Shown here: positions 36,932-46,803 of the stretch, in pieces
Layout: every line of letters begins with the position of its first letter
How positions within the stretch are numbered: the first letter of the stretch is position 1
Assembly (NCBI RefSeq): GCF_900129745.1
Contig: NZ_FQWS01000001.1
Coordinates: 310,001-374,000, forward strand
Direction: 5' to 3'
DNA length: 64,000 bases
Source: Winogradskyella jejuensis
GTDB taxonomy: Bacteria > Bacteroidota > Bacteroidia > Flavobacteriales > Flavobacteriaceae
Position numbers and translations under genes: made by a program
The notes under the pieces: generated by a model
Database searches by the model: none
The model's input: the letters and a program-made list of their open reading frames with translations, nothing else
What the model was told of the DNA's origin: nothing

Positions 36932-39286
36932 TTATTCCGTTTTTAAACTATTTACTGGGTTAGCAATTGCTGCTTTTACAGCCTGAAAACTTACTGTGGC
37001 CAAAGCAATAACTACTGCTAAAATACCTGCTATAACAAATACAAGCCAGTTGATTTCTATACGATAGGCGTAATCTTGAAGCCAACTGTAAGTTGCATAC
37101 CAAGCGATAGGCACAGAAATGATAATAGAGATACCAACAAGCTTTAAGAAGTCTTTTGATAATAACTTAACAATACCCGAAATACTTGCACCCAACACTT
37201 TGCGTACACCTATTTCTTTACTTCTTTGTTCCGCGGTATAGGCCGCTAAACCAAACAAACCAAGGCAAGAAATGAGTATGGCTAGGATGGCAAATATTTG
37301 TGAGAGCTCACCAACTAATTGTTCGTTTTTAAACTTAGCATTAAAAGTATCATCGACAAACGTGTACTCAAAAGGATAGGCCGGATTATGCGTTTTCAAC
37401 ACCGTTTCGATATCTGAAAGGGCTCTATCCATAGGTACTCCATCTTTTGTTTTAATAAACATGTATCTGGCGTATGGCGGATAATTCATAAACAACACTG
37501 GGTCGCTTGTAGAAAACATATCGCCATAGATGTAGTCTTTTACCACACCTACAATTTCTAACCTGTCATCACCACGTCCAATGATGTTTCCTATTGGATT
37601 TTCATCACCCATTAGTTTTGCTAAGGACTCAGAAATTAAAACGCTTGTACTATCAATCTCATGGTTTTTATTAAACCCACGACCTTCTATGATAACCATT
37701 CCTGTGGTTTCAAAAAAGCTTTCTGTTACATTTCTAAACGAGATTAACACATCTTCGGTATCTGTACCACCTTTCCATGTAAAACCAGAGCCATTGTTGC
37801 CTCCTGAAGTTAATTCAGAATTACATAGCGTGGCATTTTTTACAGAGCCTGTTCTTATTAATTCCTTTTGAATGACATCGAATTTAGGTATAAACTCACG
37901 GTCAATTCGCATGGAGAGCAATTGCTCCTTATCGTAGCCTAATTCTCTGTTTTTTGCATGCTGAATTTGCTGATAAACTAATATGGTAAAAATGATAAAT
38001 ACTATAGAAATTGTAAACTGTCCTACAACTAATCCTTTTCTGATAACATTAGCAGATTTTTGCGATACTTTTAAACCTTTAAGCACCTCAACTGGCTTGA
38101 AAGATGATAGGTAAAATGCCGGGTAAAGACCTGCAAAAACGCCACAAATCGTTGTAATACTTAAAAGCACAAGTATATGTATAGGATTACCCAAACCAAG
38201 GGTTAAGTCTTTTTCTATAATAAGGTTGAATTGCGGTAATAAAACAGCCAAGAAAACAACACTCACCAAAGCAGCAATAAAGGCTAAAATTAAAGATTCA
38301 GAAATAAACTGCGTTATTAACCTACTTCGACTAGACCCCATAGCTTTACGTACACCAACTTCATTTGCGCGTTTTTCGCTTCGGGCGGTAGACAAATTCA
38401 TAAAGTTGATACAAGCAATGAGTAAAATAATAAACGCAATAATGGTAAAAAGTCTAACATAGGTAATGCGTCCACCGACAATTTCACCGCCTTCAAACTT
38501 AGAGCGCAAGTGCCAATCTTTTATACTGTGTAAAAATGCGTAAGAATCGTTATCATCGTCCTTTTGTTGCATAAATTGGCGAAGCTTGCCGTCTACGGTT
38601 TCAAAATTAGCTTCGGGCGAAAGTCTTACAAAAGTATCTGAGAAGTTGCTGCCGTATTCGGTCATCCACTCAGCACCATCACTATAACGCTCAAAAGGGG
38701 CAACCCAATCTAACGGAAAAGTCACATTTTTAGGCAGATTTTCTATAACGCCAGTGACCAAATAATTATCTTTATTACTCACTACAACTATATTTCCTAA
38801 TGCCTTTTCGCCTTTACCAAACAGTTGTTCTGCAGTTTCTTGGGTAAGTACAATGGCTTCGGGGTTAGTAAAAGCAGTCTCACGATTACCTTCAATAAAT
38901 TTTAAACTAAATATATCTAAGAAGTCTGCATCTGCATAGCGTCCTCGTTTGGTTATGGAGTTATCGCCGACCTTAAACAAACGCTCCTCTGAGCTAGACC
39001 GCGTTGCTTTTTCTATACCAGGAATTTCATTTAGCATGTCTTTTGCCAAAGGACCTGGTGTTGAGTAGAATGTACGCCACTCGCCTTCGTAATTTTGGTT
39101 GGTTGGTACGTAATAGACTTGGTCTTGGTTAGGAAAAGACGTATTAAAACTTACCTCATCCTCTACCCAAAGAAAGATTAAACTGGCACACGTAATTCCG
39201 ATGGAGAGCCCAAAGATATTTAGAAAACTGTACCCTTTGTTTTTAAGTAAACTTCTGAAAGCGATTTTGATATAATTGATAATCAT
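36932..39286 (-). CDS. FtsX/MacB-type ABC permease (1 of 5)
   Basis: A 784-residue permease with an N-terminal transmembrane helix (IGITCASLIFLWV region), a MacB-type periplasmic core domain (about 50-265), then three helices of FtsX domain 1 (about 285-420), a second periplasmic domain and three C-terminal helices (about 670-770), ending NPVNSLKTE. In such exporters the periplasmic part extracts a substrate and pushes it through TolC. It is the first gene of the downstream transcript (permease-ATPase-TolC) and has its own control module immediately upstream. The substrate is not known. Confidence 0.9.
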   Translation of the reverse strand: MIINYIKIAFRSLLKNKGYSFLNIFGLSIGITCASLIFLWVEDEVSFNTSFPNQDQVYYVPTNQNYEGEWRTFYSTPGPLAKDMLNEIPGIEKATRSSSEERLFKVGDNSITKRGRYADADFLDIFSLKFIEGNRETAFTNPEAIVLTQETAEQLFGKGEKALGNIVVVSNKDNYLVTGVIENLPKNVTFPLDWVAPFERYSDGAEWMTEYGSNFSDTFVRLSPEANFETVDGKLRQFMQQKDDDNDSYAFLHSIKDWHLRSKFEGGEIVGGRITYVRLFTIIAFIILLIACINFMNLSTARSEKRANEVGVRKAMGSSRSRLITQFISESLILAFIAALVSVVFLAVLLPQFNLIIEKDLTLGLGNPIHILVLLSITTICGVFAGLYPAFYLSSFKPVEVLKGLKVSQKSANVIRKGLVVGQFTISIVFIIFTILVYQQIQHAKNRELGYDKEQLLSMRIDREFIPKFDVIQKELIRTGSVKNATLCNSELTSGGNNGSGFTWKGGTDTEDVLISFRNVTESFFETTGMVIIEGRGFNKNHEIDSTSVLISESLAKLMGDENPIGNIIGRGDDRLEIVGVVKDYIYGDMFSTSDPVLFMNYPPYARYMFIKTKDGVPMDRALSDIETVLKTHNPAYPFEYTFVDDTFNAKFKNEQLVGELSQIFAILAILISCLGLFGLAAYTAEQRSKEIGVRKVLGASISGIVKLLSKDFLKLVGISIIISVPIAWYATYSWLQDYAYRIEINWLVFVIAGILAVVIALATVSFQAVKAAIANPVNSLKTE

Positions 39287-39330
39287 AGGTTTTGATTTTT
39301 TTGATTGATATCTTATTTACCAATACTATA

Positions 39331-39436
39331 GTTAAGATGATGCCAAAGATATAAATGTCTGTTTTTCAGTATTTTGAAATAAATTCAAAATTTATTAGTG
39401 TTCGATTTTGATACAGTTTTTGTTCGTTACTGAACA
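39331..39436 (-). promoter_or_regulatory. Sigma-54-like promoter and paired upstream sites, copy B
   Basis: The promoter core TTTGGCATCATCTTAAC (39347 down to 39331) has the GG-containing -24 box and a weak -12 side. Upstream are TGT-N11-ACA at 39399-39415 and TGT-N10-ACA at 39421-39436, 22 bases apart start to start. This is the same layout as the module before the adaptor gene. Predicted to drive the permease at 39286 and the genes after it. Confidence 0.6.
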
Positions 39437-39450
39437 CTTAAAATTTAGTT

Positions 39451-41898
39451 TTATTCTGACCTTAAAGAATTTACTGGGTTTGAATTAGCCGCTTGTAATG
39501 TTTTTATACTTATAACCAGTAAAGCAAAGAAAATCATCGCAACACCACCAACTATAAATGCTATAAAACTTATCGATATTTTATAGGTGAAATCTTGAAG
39601 CCAGCTATATATACCATACCATGCTAAAGGTGTAGCTATAACAAAAGCAATAGCAACAAGTATTAAAAACTCTTTACAAAGCAAAGTGTTGATTTGTAAT
39701 AATGAAGCCCCAAGGACTTTACGTACTCCTATTTCTTTTACGCGACGGTTTGTTGTATAAATAACGAGACCTAATAATCCTAAACAACTAATTAAAATTG
39801 ATAAGCCCGTAGCCCAATTCAATAATTTTGAAATCTTCTTTTCTCGATTGTAAAATGTTGCAATGGTCTCGTCCATAAACTGAACACGATAATCTTCCGT
39901 CTCCGTATATATAGATTTATATGCATCTTCAATTTTAATTAATGTAGACTTTAAATTCTCTGGAGATTCATTATGAAAAGAAACATGTACAGCTTGAAAC
40001 TGACTAAATTGGGGACGATACCAATCACCTCTAAGCGCCATTGGTTTTATTTCAGATTTTAAAGAACGTTGATTAAAATCGGCCATAACACCAACAATAG
40101 GCGTTTGCTCATCATTAACCGTTAAAGTTTTACCTATTGCATCTTGTGGCGAATTGAAACCTAATTTTTTGAGCAATGTTTCATTTATTACCAATTCTCT
40201 CACTGTGTCGTTTCTATGCACTCTACCAGCCAACAAGTCTAATTCAAATAAATTGGCATATTTGGTATCTCCAAACAAATATTGCATTTCAGACTTAATG
40301 ATTTCCTCTTCATCTGTATACGTGATGTTAGTCGTATTTGTAGAATATGATGCCGGAGCATGACTCCCCAGACTTACTGACTTTATCTCTGGAATAGCTC
40401 TTAATTTCTCTGCATAAAGTTCTTTTTTAGAGAGTTCACTTTCACTTCGCGGTGAATAAACTGAAACTATAGCATCAGTCTTAAACCCCATATCCTTATT
40501 CAATAAATAATTGATTTGCTTACCTACCAGCAAAGTCCCTATGATAAAAACTTGGGCTATGGTGAATTGAAATACCGTTAAAAATTTTCTCAATCTTACT
40601 TTCTTCTCACCTGCTGCCATATGATTTTTCAGTACAGATACTGTATTAAATTTTGAAAGCACTAATGCTGGATAAAAACCTGACAAAATTGTAACTACTA
40701 AAAGAAGAAGAAGGATACTCAATACGATTAATGGTGCTTTAAACAATTCGAAACTCAAATCTTCTGGCACAAAATCTGAAAATACATTAATCAACCATTT
40801 AGAAAGTGCAATTGATAATAGGGCTGAAAAGAAAACTAACAAAAATGTTTCTCCCATAAATTGCCCAATTAATTGCTTTCTTGAGCTTCCTAGTGTTTTT
40901 CTTATCCCTATTTCCTTAGCGCGTTGGGATGCCTGAGCTGTATTGAGATTAATAAAATTGATACAACCTAGTAATAATAAAAACAGAGCTACCAAAGCTA
41001 AATTACTGAGTAAAGATTTACTTGCTTGACCTTTCGACCAATCGTAAATACCATAGTCTTCATTAAAATGAATATCACTCAATGGTTGTAATTGAAATTT
41101 CCTAGACATCTCATACTTTTTATCATCTTCATCTGTATGCTCTAAGGCCAAATCATCAAGTCGCTTTTGAATTGAAGCCACGTTTGCAGATTCTGTTAGT
41201 TTTACAAATAACTGAGAATCGGAGTTGGTATTACTCCATTTTCGCTCTAGAAGCTCCCCTCTCCTATCTGTCTGTAAAAGAGTTTGATGAGAAACAAATT
41301 CCTTAAAAACAAAATCGGTTCGGTTTTTAAAATTCTCAACAACTCCAGAAACAGTGATATTTATAGAATCGTTATAAACCAGAGTCTTACCTATTATATC
41401 TGCTGGAGCTGTATTGGGGAAATATTCTTTGGCACGAGTTTCAGTGAGGATTACATTATTTGGCTTATCTAAGGCTGTAGATTTATCGCCAGCTATAAAC
41501 TTATAATCGAAAATATTAAAATAGGCTTCATCTGTATACATCACAAAATTAGGCCATTTAAACTCCGTGTTCTTTGCCTTATTCTCTACCTTAGATGGTC
41601 TGTTAATGTAGAACTCAGTAATGTTTTCAAAATTTAAATTATCAGCTATAGCGTCCTTTAATGCTAGGGTTACTCCTGAATTATGAAATTTCCCTTGTGG
41701 TGTCTTAAAATCTGAAACGACCCTGTAAATACGGTCTCCATCTTTATGGAAATCATCGAAGGTATAGTCGTAATAAATCATTAAACCAATAACAAAAGAC
41801 GCACTTAGACCTATGGTAAGACCAATAACATTTATAAGCGAAAACACTTTGTGCTTCATGATATTTCGCCATGCTATTTTGAAATAATTCTTAATCAT
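39451..41898 (-). CDS. FtsX/MacB-type ABC permease (2 of 5)
   Basis: An 815-residue permease with the same plan as its neighbours: N-terminal helix (INVIGLTIGLSASFVIGLMI), periplasmic core, central three-helix FtsX block (about 295-435), second periplasmic domain and C-terminal three-helix block, ending NPVNSLRSE. Each of the five has a conserved GIRK/GVRK-type coupling segment after the central helix (here GIRKTLGSSRKQLIGQF). It ends the upstream transcript, 164 bases before the next module. Confidence 0.9.
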   Translation of the reverse strand: MIKNYFKIAWRNIMKHKVFSLINVIGLTIGLSASFVIGLMIYYDYTFDDFHKDGDRIYRVVSDFKTPQGKFHNSGVTLALKDAIADNLNFENITEFYINRPSKVENKAKNTEFKWPNFVMYTDEAYFNIFDYKFIAGDKSTALDKPNNVILTETRAKEYFPNTAPADIIGKTLVYNDSINITVSGVVENFKNRTDFVFKEFVSHQTLLQTDRRGELLERKWSNTNSDSQLFVKLTESANVASIQKRLDDLALEHTDEDDKKYEMSRKFQLQPLSDIHFNEDYGIYDWSKGQASKSLLSNLALVALFLLLLGCINFINLNTAQASQRAKEIGIRKTLGSSRKQLIGQFMGETFLLVFFSALLSIALSKWLINVFSDFVPEDLSFELFKAPLIVLSILLLLLVVTILSGFYPALVLSKFNTVSVLKNHMAAGEKKVRLRKFLTVFQFTIAQVFIIGTLLVGKQINYLLNKDMGFKTDAIVSVYSPRSESELSKKELYAEKLRAIPEIKSVSLGSHAPASYSTNTTNITYTDEEEIIKSEMQYLFGDTKYANLFELDLLAGRVHRNDTVRELVINETLLKKLGFNSPQDAIGKTLTVNDEQTPIVGVMADFNQRSLKSEIKPMALRGDWYRPQFSQFQAVHVSFHNESPENLKSTLIKIEDAYKSIYTETEDYRVQFMDETIATFYNREKKISKLLNWATGLSILISCLGLLGLVIYTTNRRVKEIGVRKVLGASLLQINTLLCKEFLILVAIAFVIATPLAWYGIYSWLQDFTYKISISFIAFIVGGVAMIFFALLVISIKTLQAANSNPVNSLRSE

Positions 41899-41923
41899 GA
41901 TTTCTGTTTTTAATTGATGATGT

Positions 41924-44311
41924 TTATTCAGTTTTAAGAGCGTTTATAGGATTTGCCGTAGCAGCCTTAAAAACCTGTAAAATAACAGTTATCAAAGCAA
42001 TTGAAACAGCAATGAAACCTGCACATGCAAACACCCACCATTCTATTTCTATTCTGTAGATATAATCTTGCAACCATTTACTCATTAAAACGTAAGCCAT
42101 TGGTGTTGCAACAATAAAAGCTACTAAAATTAGCTTGAGAAATTCTTTAGATACCAACTTAACAATATCAAATACTGTTGAACCTAATACTTTTCTGACG
42201 CCAATTTCTTTAGTACGTTGAAACACTTGAAATGAAACCAAACCAAATAAGCCCATACCAGCTATAAATAATGCTAATAGTGAAAAGAGATTGAAAGCTT
42301 TACTTAATCTTTCTTCTTCTTCATAAAGTTTTAGATATGTATCATCCATAAACTCAACTTCAACAATATCTAGTGGAGCTACTGATTTTATTGTTTTTTC
42401 AATAAATGCAATAGTATTCTCAATTTTGTTAAGATTTTTCACCTTTAAAATAATCTGCCCATTGTTTTTATTCCATCTCTCTCTACGCATTCTAATGTAG
42501 AGTGGCTCAATGGATAAATTAAAAGTCTGCAAATGAAAATCTTCAACTACACCGATTACAGTACCACGATCAAACTTTTTACCAACGGCAGTTTTCCATC
42601 CTAATTTTTTTAGTGCTGCTTCATTAAGCATGTAGGCATCTGTTGAGTCTGAAGCTATTTCTTTAGAAAAACCACGACCTTCAACAATATTCATTTCAAA
42701 AAGATCTAAAAATTCATAATCAACATATGTTCTGTAAACATAAAGTTGTTGTTTATCTATGTTGTCTTCCCAAACATCTATCGGACCTTGACTCGTTACA
42801 TTTATTGGCAATTGATTACTTATAGATACTTTATTGATATTTGGATGATTTAAAAGCGCATCTCTAATTACACCTTCTTTATTATAGATTTCTTCATTGA
42901 AATAGGAAACATGCATTATATGCTCTTTATTGAAGCCTAGTTTTTTTTCTTGTATAAATTCTAATTGTTGAGAAATTATAATACTACCCGTAATCAATGT
43001 TATTGCAGCGATAAACTGCCCAACTACTAATGTATTTCTCAATAAAGATTTACTGTTATGATTTTTAAAAGAAACGCCTTTAAGCGCAGCAACAGGATTA
43101 ATTTTAGATAAGAATACTGCTGGATAGAGTCCAGATAAACAACCAACAAGTACAGCTATAAATAGCATCCCAACAAGCAACCAACCATTAGCAAAAAAAT
43201 TAAACAGAATATTTTTACCTAATAATTTATTGAATTCTGGAAGTAATAAAACTACTAATAAAAACGCAACTACAAAACTGAATAGGGTAAGTATTATAGA
43301 TTCGCTTAAATACTGAAAAACCAAATTTTGTTTTCTAGCACCCAAGGTTTTAAATACACCAACTTCTTTTGTTCTATGAGCTGATCTAGATGTGGCTAAA
43401 TTCATATAATTAACAGAAGCTAATACAAGTATTATTATTGCCAATAAAGCAAAGAAGTAAATATATTTTATATCTCCATTTGTCTCTATTTCCATATTCA
43501 TTTGAGAATACAAATGAATGTCTTCTAATGGTTGTAATGAAAATTTAGGATAAAATTGAAATCCATTAGCCTTATAGGCTGGCTTAGTAATATCTTCATA
43601 ACTAGATATTTTCTTCTCCAACACCTCATAATCCTGACCTTCTCCTAACTTTAAATATCCATAATAATTGTTACTTACCCAATCTGTAAGATCATTATCA
43701 TATGGAGAATTCTTTTTTAATGAGGTTATAAAACTGTATGTAAAATGTTGATTTTTTGGAGGATCGGCAACTATACCGCTAACAGTCAATAATTCTTTAT
43801 TATGTATAACTGTTTTTCCAATAGAAGGTGCTTCTCCAAATATTTTTTTTGCTAATGATTCTGTTAACAAGATTGTATTTGACTCACGCAAAGCTTCTTT
43901 TCCATCCCCTTCTAAAATAGGTGTATTAAAAACATCAAAAAAAGACATTGTAGTAAAAAGTCCTCTTTCAGAAAAAGACACATTATCATTAACGATTAAC
44001 GTATCCCAAATATCTAAATTTGTAATAGACTCGACTTCTGGGAAGTCTTGTTTTATTGCGGTAGTTAAAGGTAATGGTGCCAGTGCAAAATAATCTGTCC
44101 CCTTGTAATCATTTCCCTTTTGCTGTTGAACAATTCTATAAATACGATCCGAATCTTTAATATGCTTATCGAAACTTGATTCAAACTGAATATAAAAAGC
44201 TATTAAAATAAAACAGGTCATCCCAATAGTTAATCCTGATAAATTGATAAACGAATACACCTTGTTTTTAACAAGACTTCGCCATGCTATTTTGAAATAA
44301 TTCTTTATCAT
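41924..44311 (-). CDS. FtsX/MacB-type ABC permease (3 of 5)
   Basis: A 795-residue permease of the MacB/FtsX family. N-terminal helix (GLTIGMTCFILIAFYI), periplasmic core, two membrane blocks, and a C-terminal NPINALKTE end that mirrors its four neighbours. Coupling segments are seen as GVFKTLGARKQNLVFQ and GVRKVLGSTVFDIVKL. It lies 25 bases after the 44336 permease and 25 before the next, an operon spacing. Confidence 0.9.
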   Translation of the reverse strand: MIKNYFKIAWRSLVKNKVYSFINLSGLTIGMTCFILIAFYIQFESSFDKHIKDSDRIYRIVQQQKGNDYKGTDYFALAPLPLTTAIKQDFPEVESITNLDIWDTLIVNDNVSFSERGLFTTMSFFDVFNTPILEGDGKEALRESNTILLTESLAKKIFGEAPSIGKTVIHNKELLTVSGIVADPPKNQHFTYSFITSLKKNSPYDNDLTDWVSNNYYGYLKLGEGQDYEVLEKKISSYEDITKPAYKANGFQFYPKFSLQPLEDIHLYSQMNMEIETNGDIKYIYFFALLAIIILVLASVNYMNLATSRSAHRTKEVGVFKTLGARKQNLVFQYLSESIILTLFSFVVAFLLVVLLLPEFNKLLGKNILFNFFANGWLLVGMLFIAVLVGCLSGLYPAVFLSKINPVAALKGVSFKNHNSKSLLRNTLVVGQFIAAITLITGSIIISQQLEFIQEKKLGFNKEHIMHVSYFNEEIYNKEGVIRDALLNHPNINKVSISNQLPINVTSQGPIDVWEDNIDKQQLYVYRTYVDYEFLDLFEMNIVEGRGFSKEIASDSTDAYMLNEAALKKLGWKTAVGKKFDRGTVIGVVEDFHLQTFNLSIEPLYIRMRRERWNKNNGQIILKVKNLNKIENTIAFIEKTIKSVAPLDIVEVEFMDDTYLKLYEEEERLSKAFNLFSLLALFIAGMGLFGLVSFQVFQRTKEIGVRKVLGSTVFDIVKLVSKEFLKLILVAFIVATPMAYVLMSKWLQDYIYRIEIEWWVFACAGFIAVSIALITVILQVFKAATANPINALKTE

Positions 44312-44335
44312 GATTTGATTGATTTTTTATTAATT

Positions 44336-46795
44336 TTACTCCGTTCGTAATGATTTTACAGGGTTTGCTGTTGCTGCTTTAAATGAAACCAACCCTACTA
44401 CTATTACTGTTCCTACTAAAATTAATAGAGCGACTCCTACTATTGCTAATTGATTAACTTCTATACGATACGCAAAATTTGATAACCAATTTTTTACCAC
44501 AAAAATTGATATTGGCCAAGCTATTAAGGTGGCAATAGCTATAAAACCTATATACTCTTTCACAGAAATTTTTAAAATAGAAGTTACCGAGGCTCCTAAG
44601 ACTTTCCGTATGCCTATTTCTTTAGTTCGACCAATAATGAGCAACAAGGTGATACCTATTATGCCTAAAAGGGCCAGAAATATGGCAATACTATTGAGCA
44701 CAAATACCAGACTACCCATCTTTTTATCCTCTGCATGCAAAGCTTTGTAGTTAGAATCTAGAAATTGAATCTCCAATGGAAATGATTCATTTAATTCATT
44801 ATAAGCACTCTGGATTTTTTTCAAACCAGAAGCAGTACTATTAGGTCTCAGCGCTATAATACTCATTCCATACATACGAACACTATTGGAAACTACTATA
44901 AAATAAGGTTGAATTTCCTCCTTTAAGGAAAAGAGATTGATATCCTCAAAAATACCGTCTATTGTAAATGGAAAGCCAACATTACCTTCTTCATCTGTAA
45001 ACTCAGGTTCAGTAATAATGGTTAAACCAATAAGTTGGTCTGGTGTTATATTTTTTATTTCAGCCAATTGGTTGGCAGCCGTGCGATTTATGATGGTTCG
45101 TCTTGGCTGATTTTCAGAATCATTTAAAATAGATTCAGATAAAGACGTTTGCAACCCATAGGCTTTTAGTGCTGCATAATCCATATAGAGCTGATTAGCA
45201 TCATCAAAAACAGCTTCTTCCCCTTGAATTTTATAGGTAAGTTGGTTATATGTTCCAATGGCTAATGAAGAACCGTTAGCTACGGTCTCAACTTCTGGTA
45301 TTTGTTTTAATTTCTGTTGAAATACATCAAGATTCTCGGGCGATGTGTTTGCGTAAAGGATATTCTCTTTGTTAAAACCTAAGTCCTTGTTCGCAATAAA
45401 ATCTACTTGTCCTTGAATAAAATAGGAAATAACTGTAATACCAATTATTATAACAAACTGACTTATAATAAGATATTTTCTCACCGAAAATTCCTGGTAG
45501 CTCTTTTCTTTTAGTCTATCCTGAAATAAGCTCATAGCATTCATCCCAGATAATTTAAGTGCTGGTAAAATGCTAGATATTAAACCTATGACTGTCGCTA
45601 AAAGAAGAATTGTTATATAAATACCATATTGGTTAGCAAGGTTAAATTCTAACGACACACCCATCAATTCATTAAAAACTGGTATAGTAAATGGTAATAA
45701 GACGATAGCCAATACAGCTGCAATTATTGCCAATAGAATACCCTCAAAAATAAATTGTCTCGCTACCGAACTTCTCGAGGCGCCAATAACCTTTTTAATC
45801 CCTATAGTCTTGGACTGTTTTGATTTTAAGGCAAACGTAAAATTAGAGTAGTTAAAAATGCAAATACACAATATGAATATGGCGAAACCTCCAATTAACA
45901 AAACGTAATTTATATTACCTGGTGGTTTTAACTCGTAAAGAATATTTGATTTGAGATGAATATCCACAATGGGCTGTAAAAAATGCTTCTTAAAGGTCGG
46001 ATTATCAACCTTATTAGGAAAAATAGCTGCTGTGGCTTCATTTATTTGAGTTTCAATAGTGCTTTGGCTGACCCCATTTTCAGCTTGGAGATAAACGTGA
46101 CTGCCCCAATAGTCTAACCGCTTTGTATGTATTGCAACTGTAAAATCAAAATGGGAATTTCCAGGAACGTCTTCAATTATTGCGGCAATAGCATAATTTT
46201 CTCCTCCAATATTTACAGTCTGCTGAATTGACTCACCATAGTTTTTCTCTTTTAATAGAAGATTAGCAACACTTTCAGTTAATATGACCGAATTTTGATT
46301 GTTATAAAAATCCGTAAAACTTCCGTACTTAATATCCCATGTGAACAACTCTGTAAAGGATTTAGGGGTGTTGGTATACAGTAAATCTTTTACTTTAATC
46401 TCCTTTTCATTGAAGCGTACATACTCTAAATCTGTAGTCGTTATAAAATGTGTAGCTGATTTCACTCCTAATAAATCCGCTAGTTTAGTGATTTGATTTA
46501 TCTGACTTTCGGCTTCACTACTATTCCAATTCTGGAATCCAATAATACTGTAATCCTGCGAACGTAAAGTTGCCGCCAAACGATAAATGGAATCCGAGTT
46601 TTTATGAAATTTATCATAGCTCGTTTCAAAATTCAAATAGGCAATAGCTATATAAATCACCAAAATACTTGTGACTAGACTGACTAAATTGAAGCTTGTA
46701 AAAAGTGCGTTTTTTTTAAAACTTCGGAATGCTATTTTAAGACTGTTTTGTATCATAATTTTTCTTTTTTTAAGCTTGGCTATTGTTAGAAACAA
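44336..46795 (-). CDS. FtsX/MacB-type ABC permease (4 of 5)
   Basis: An 819-residue permease, the most divergent of the five at its N-terminus (MFLTIAKLKKRKIMIQNSLK). The second Met at residue 14 (MIQNSLKIAFRSFKKNALFT) aligns better with the other four, so the true start is probably 46756. Coupling segments GIKKVIGASRSSVARQF and GIRKVLGASVTSILKIS are present and the end is NPVKSLRTE. No ATPase lies beside it. Confidence 0.88.
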   Translation of the reverse strand: MFLTIAKLKKRKIMIQNSLKIAFRSFKKNALFTSFNLVSLVTSILVIYIAIAYLNFETSYDKFHKNSDSIYRLAATLRSQDYSIIGFQNWNSSEAESQINQITKLADLLGVKSATHFITTTDLEYVRFNEKEIKVKDLLYTNTPKSFTELFTWDIKYGSFTDFYNNQNSVILTESVANLLLKEKNYGESIQQTVNIGGENYAIAAIIEDVPGNSHFDFTVAIHTKRLDYWGSHVYLQAENGVSQSTIETQINEATAAIFPNKVDNPTFKKHFLQPIVDIHLKSNILYELKPPGNINYVLLIGGFAIFILCICIFNYSNFTFALKSKQSKTIGIKKVIGASRSSVARQFIFEGILLAIIAAVLAIVLLPFTIPVFNELMGVSLEFNLANQYGIYITILLLATVIGLISSILPALKLSGMNAMSLFQDRLKEKSYQEFSVRKYLIISQFVIIIGITVISYFIQGQVDFIANKDLGFNKENILYANTSPENLDVFQQKLKQIPEVETVANGSSLAIGTYNQLTYKIQGEEAVFDDANQLYMDYAALKAYGLQTSLSESILNDSENQPRRTIINRTAANQLAEIKNITPDQLIGLTIITEPEFTDEEGNVGFPFTIDGIFEDINLFSLKEEIQPYFIVVSNSVRMYGMSIIALRPNSTASGLKKIQSAYNELNESFPLEIQFLDSNYKALHAEDKKMGSLVFVLNSIAIFLALLGIIGITLLLIIGRTKEIGIRKVLGASVTSILKISVKEYIGFIAIATLIAWPISIFVVKNWLSNFAYRIEVNQLAIVGVALLILVGTVIVVGLVSFKAATANPVKSLRTE

Positions 46796-46803
46796 ATAGT
46801 CAT

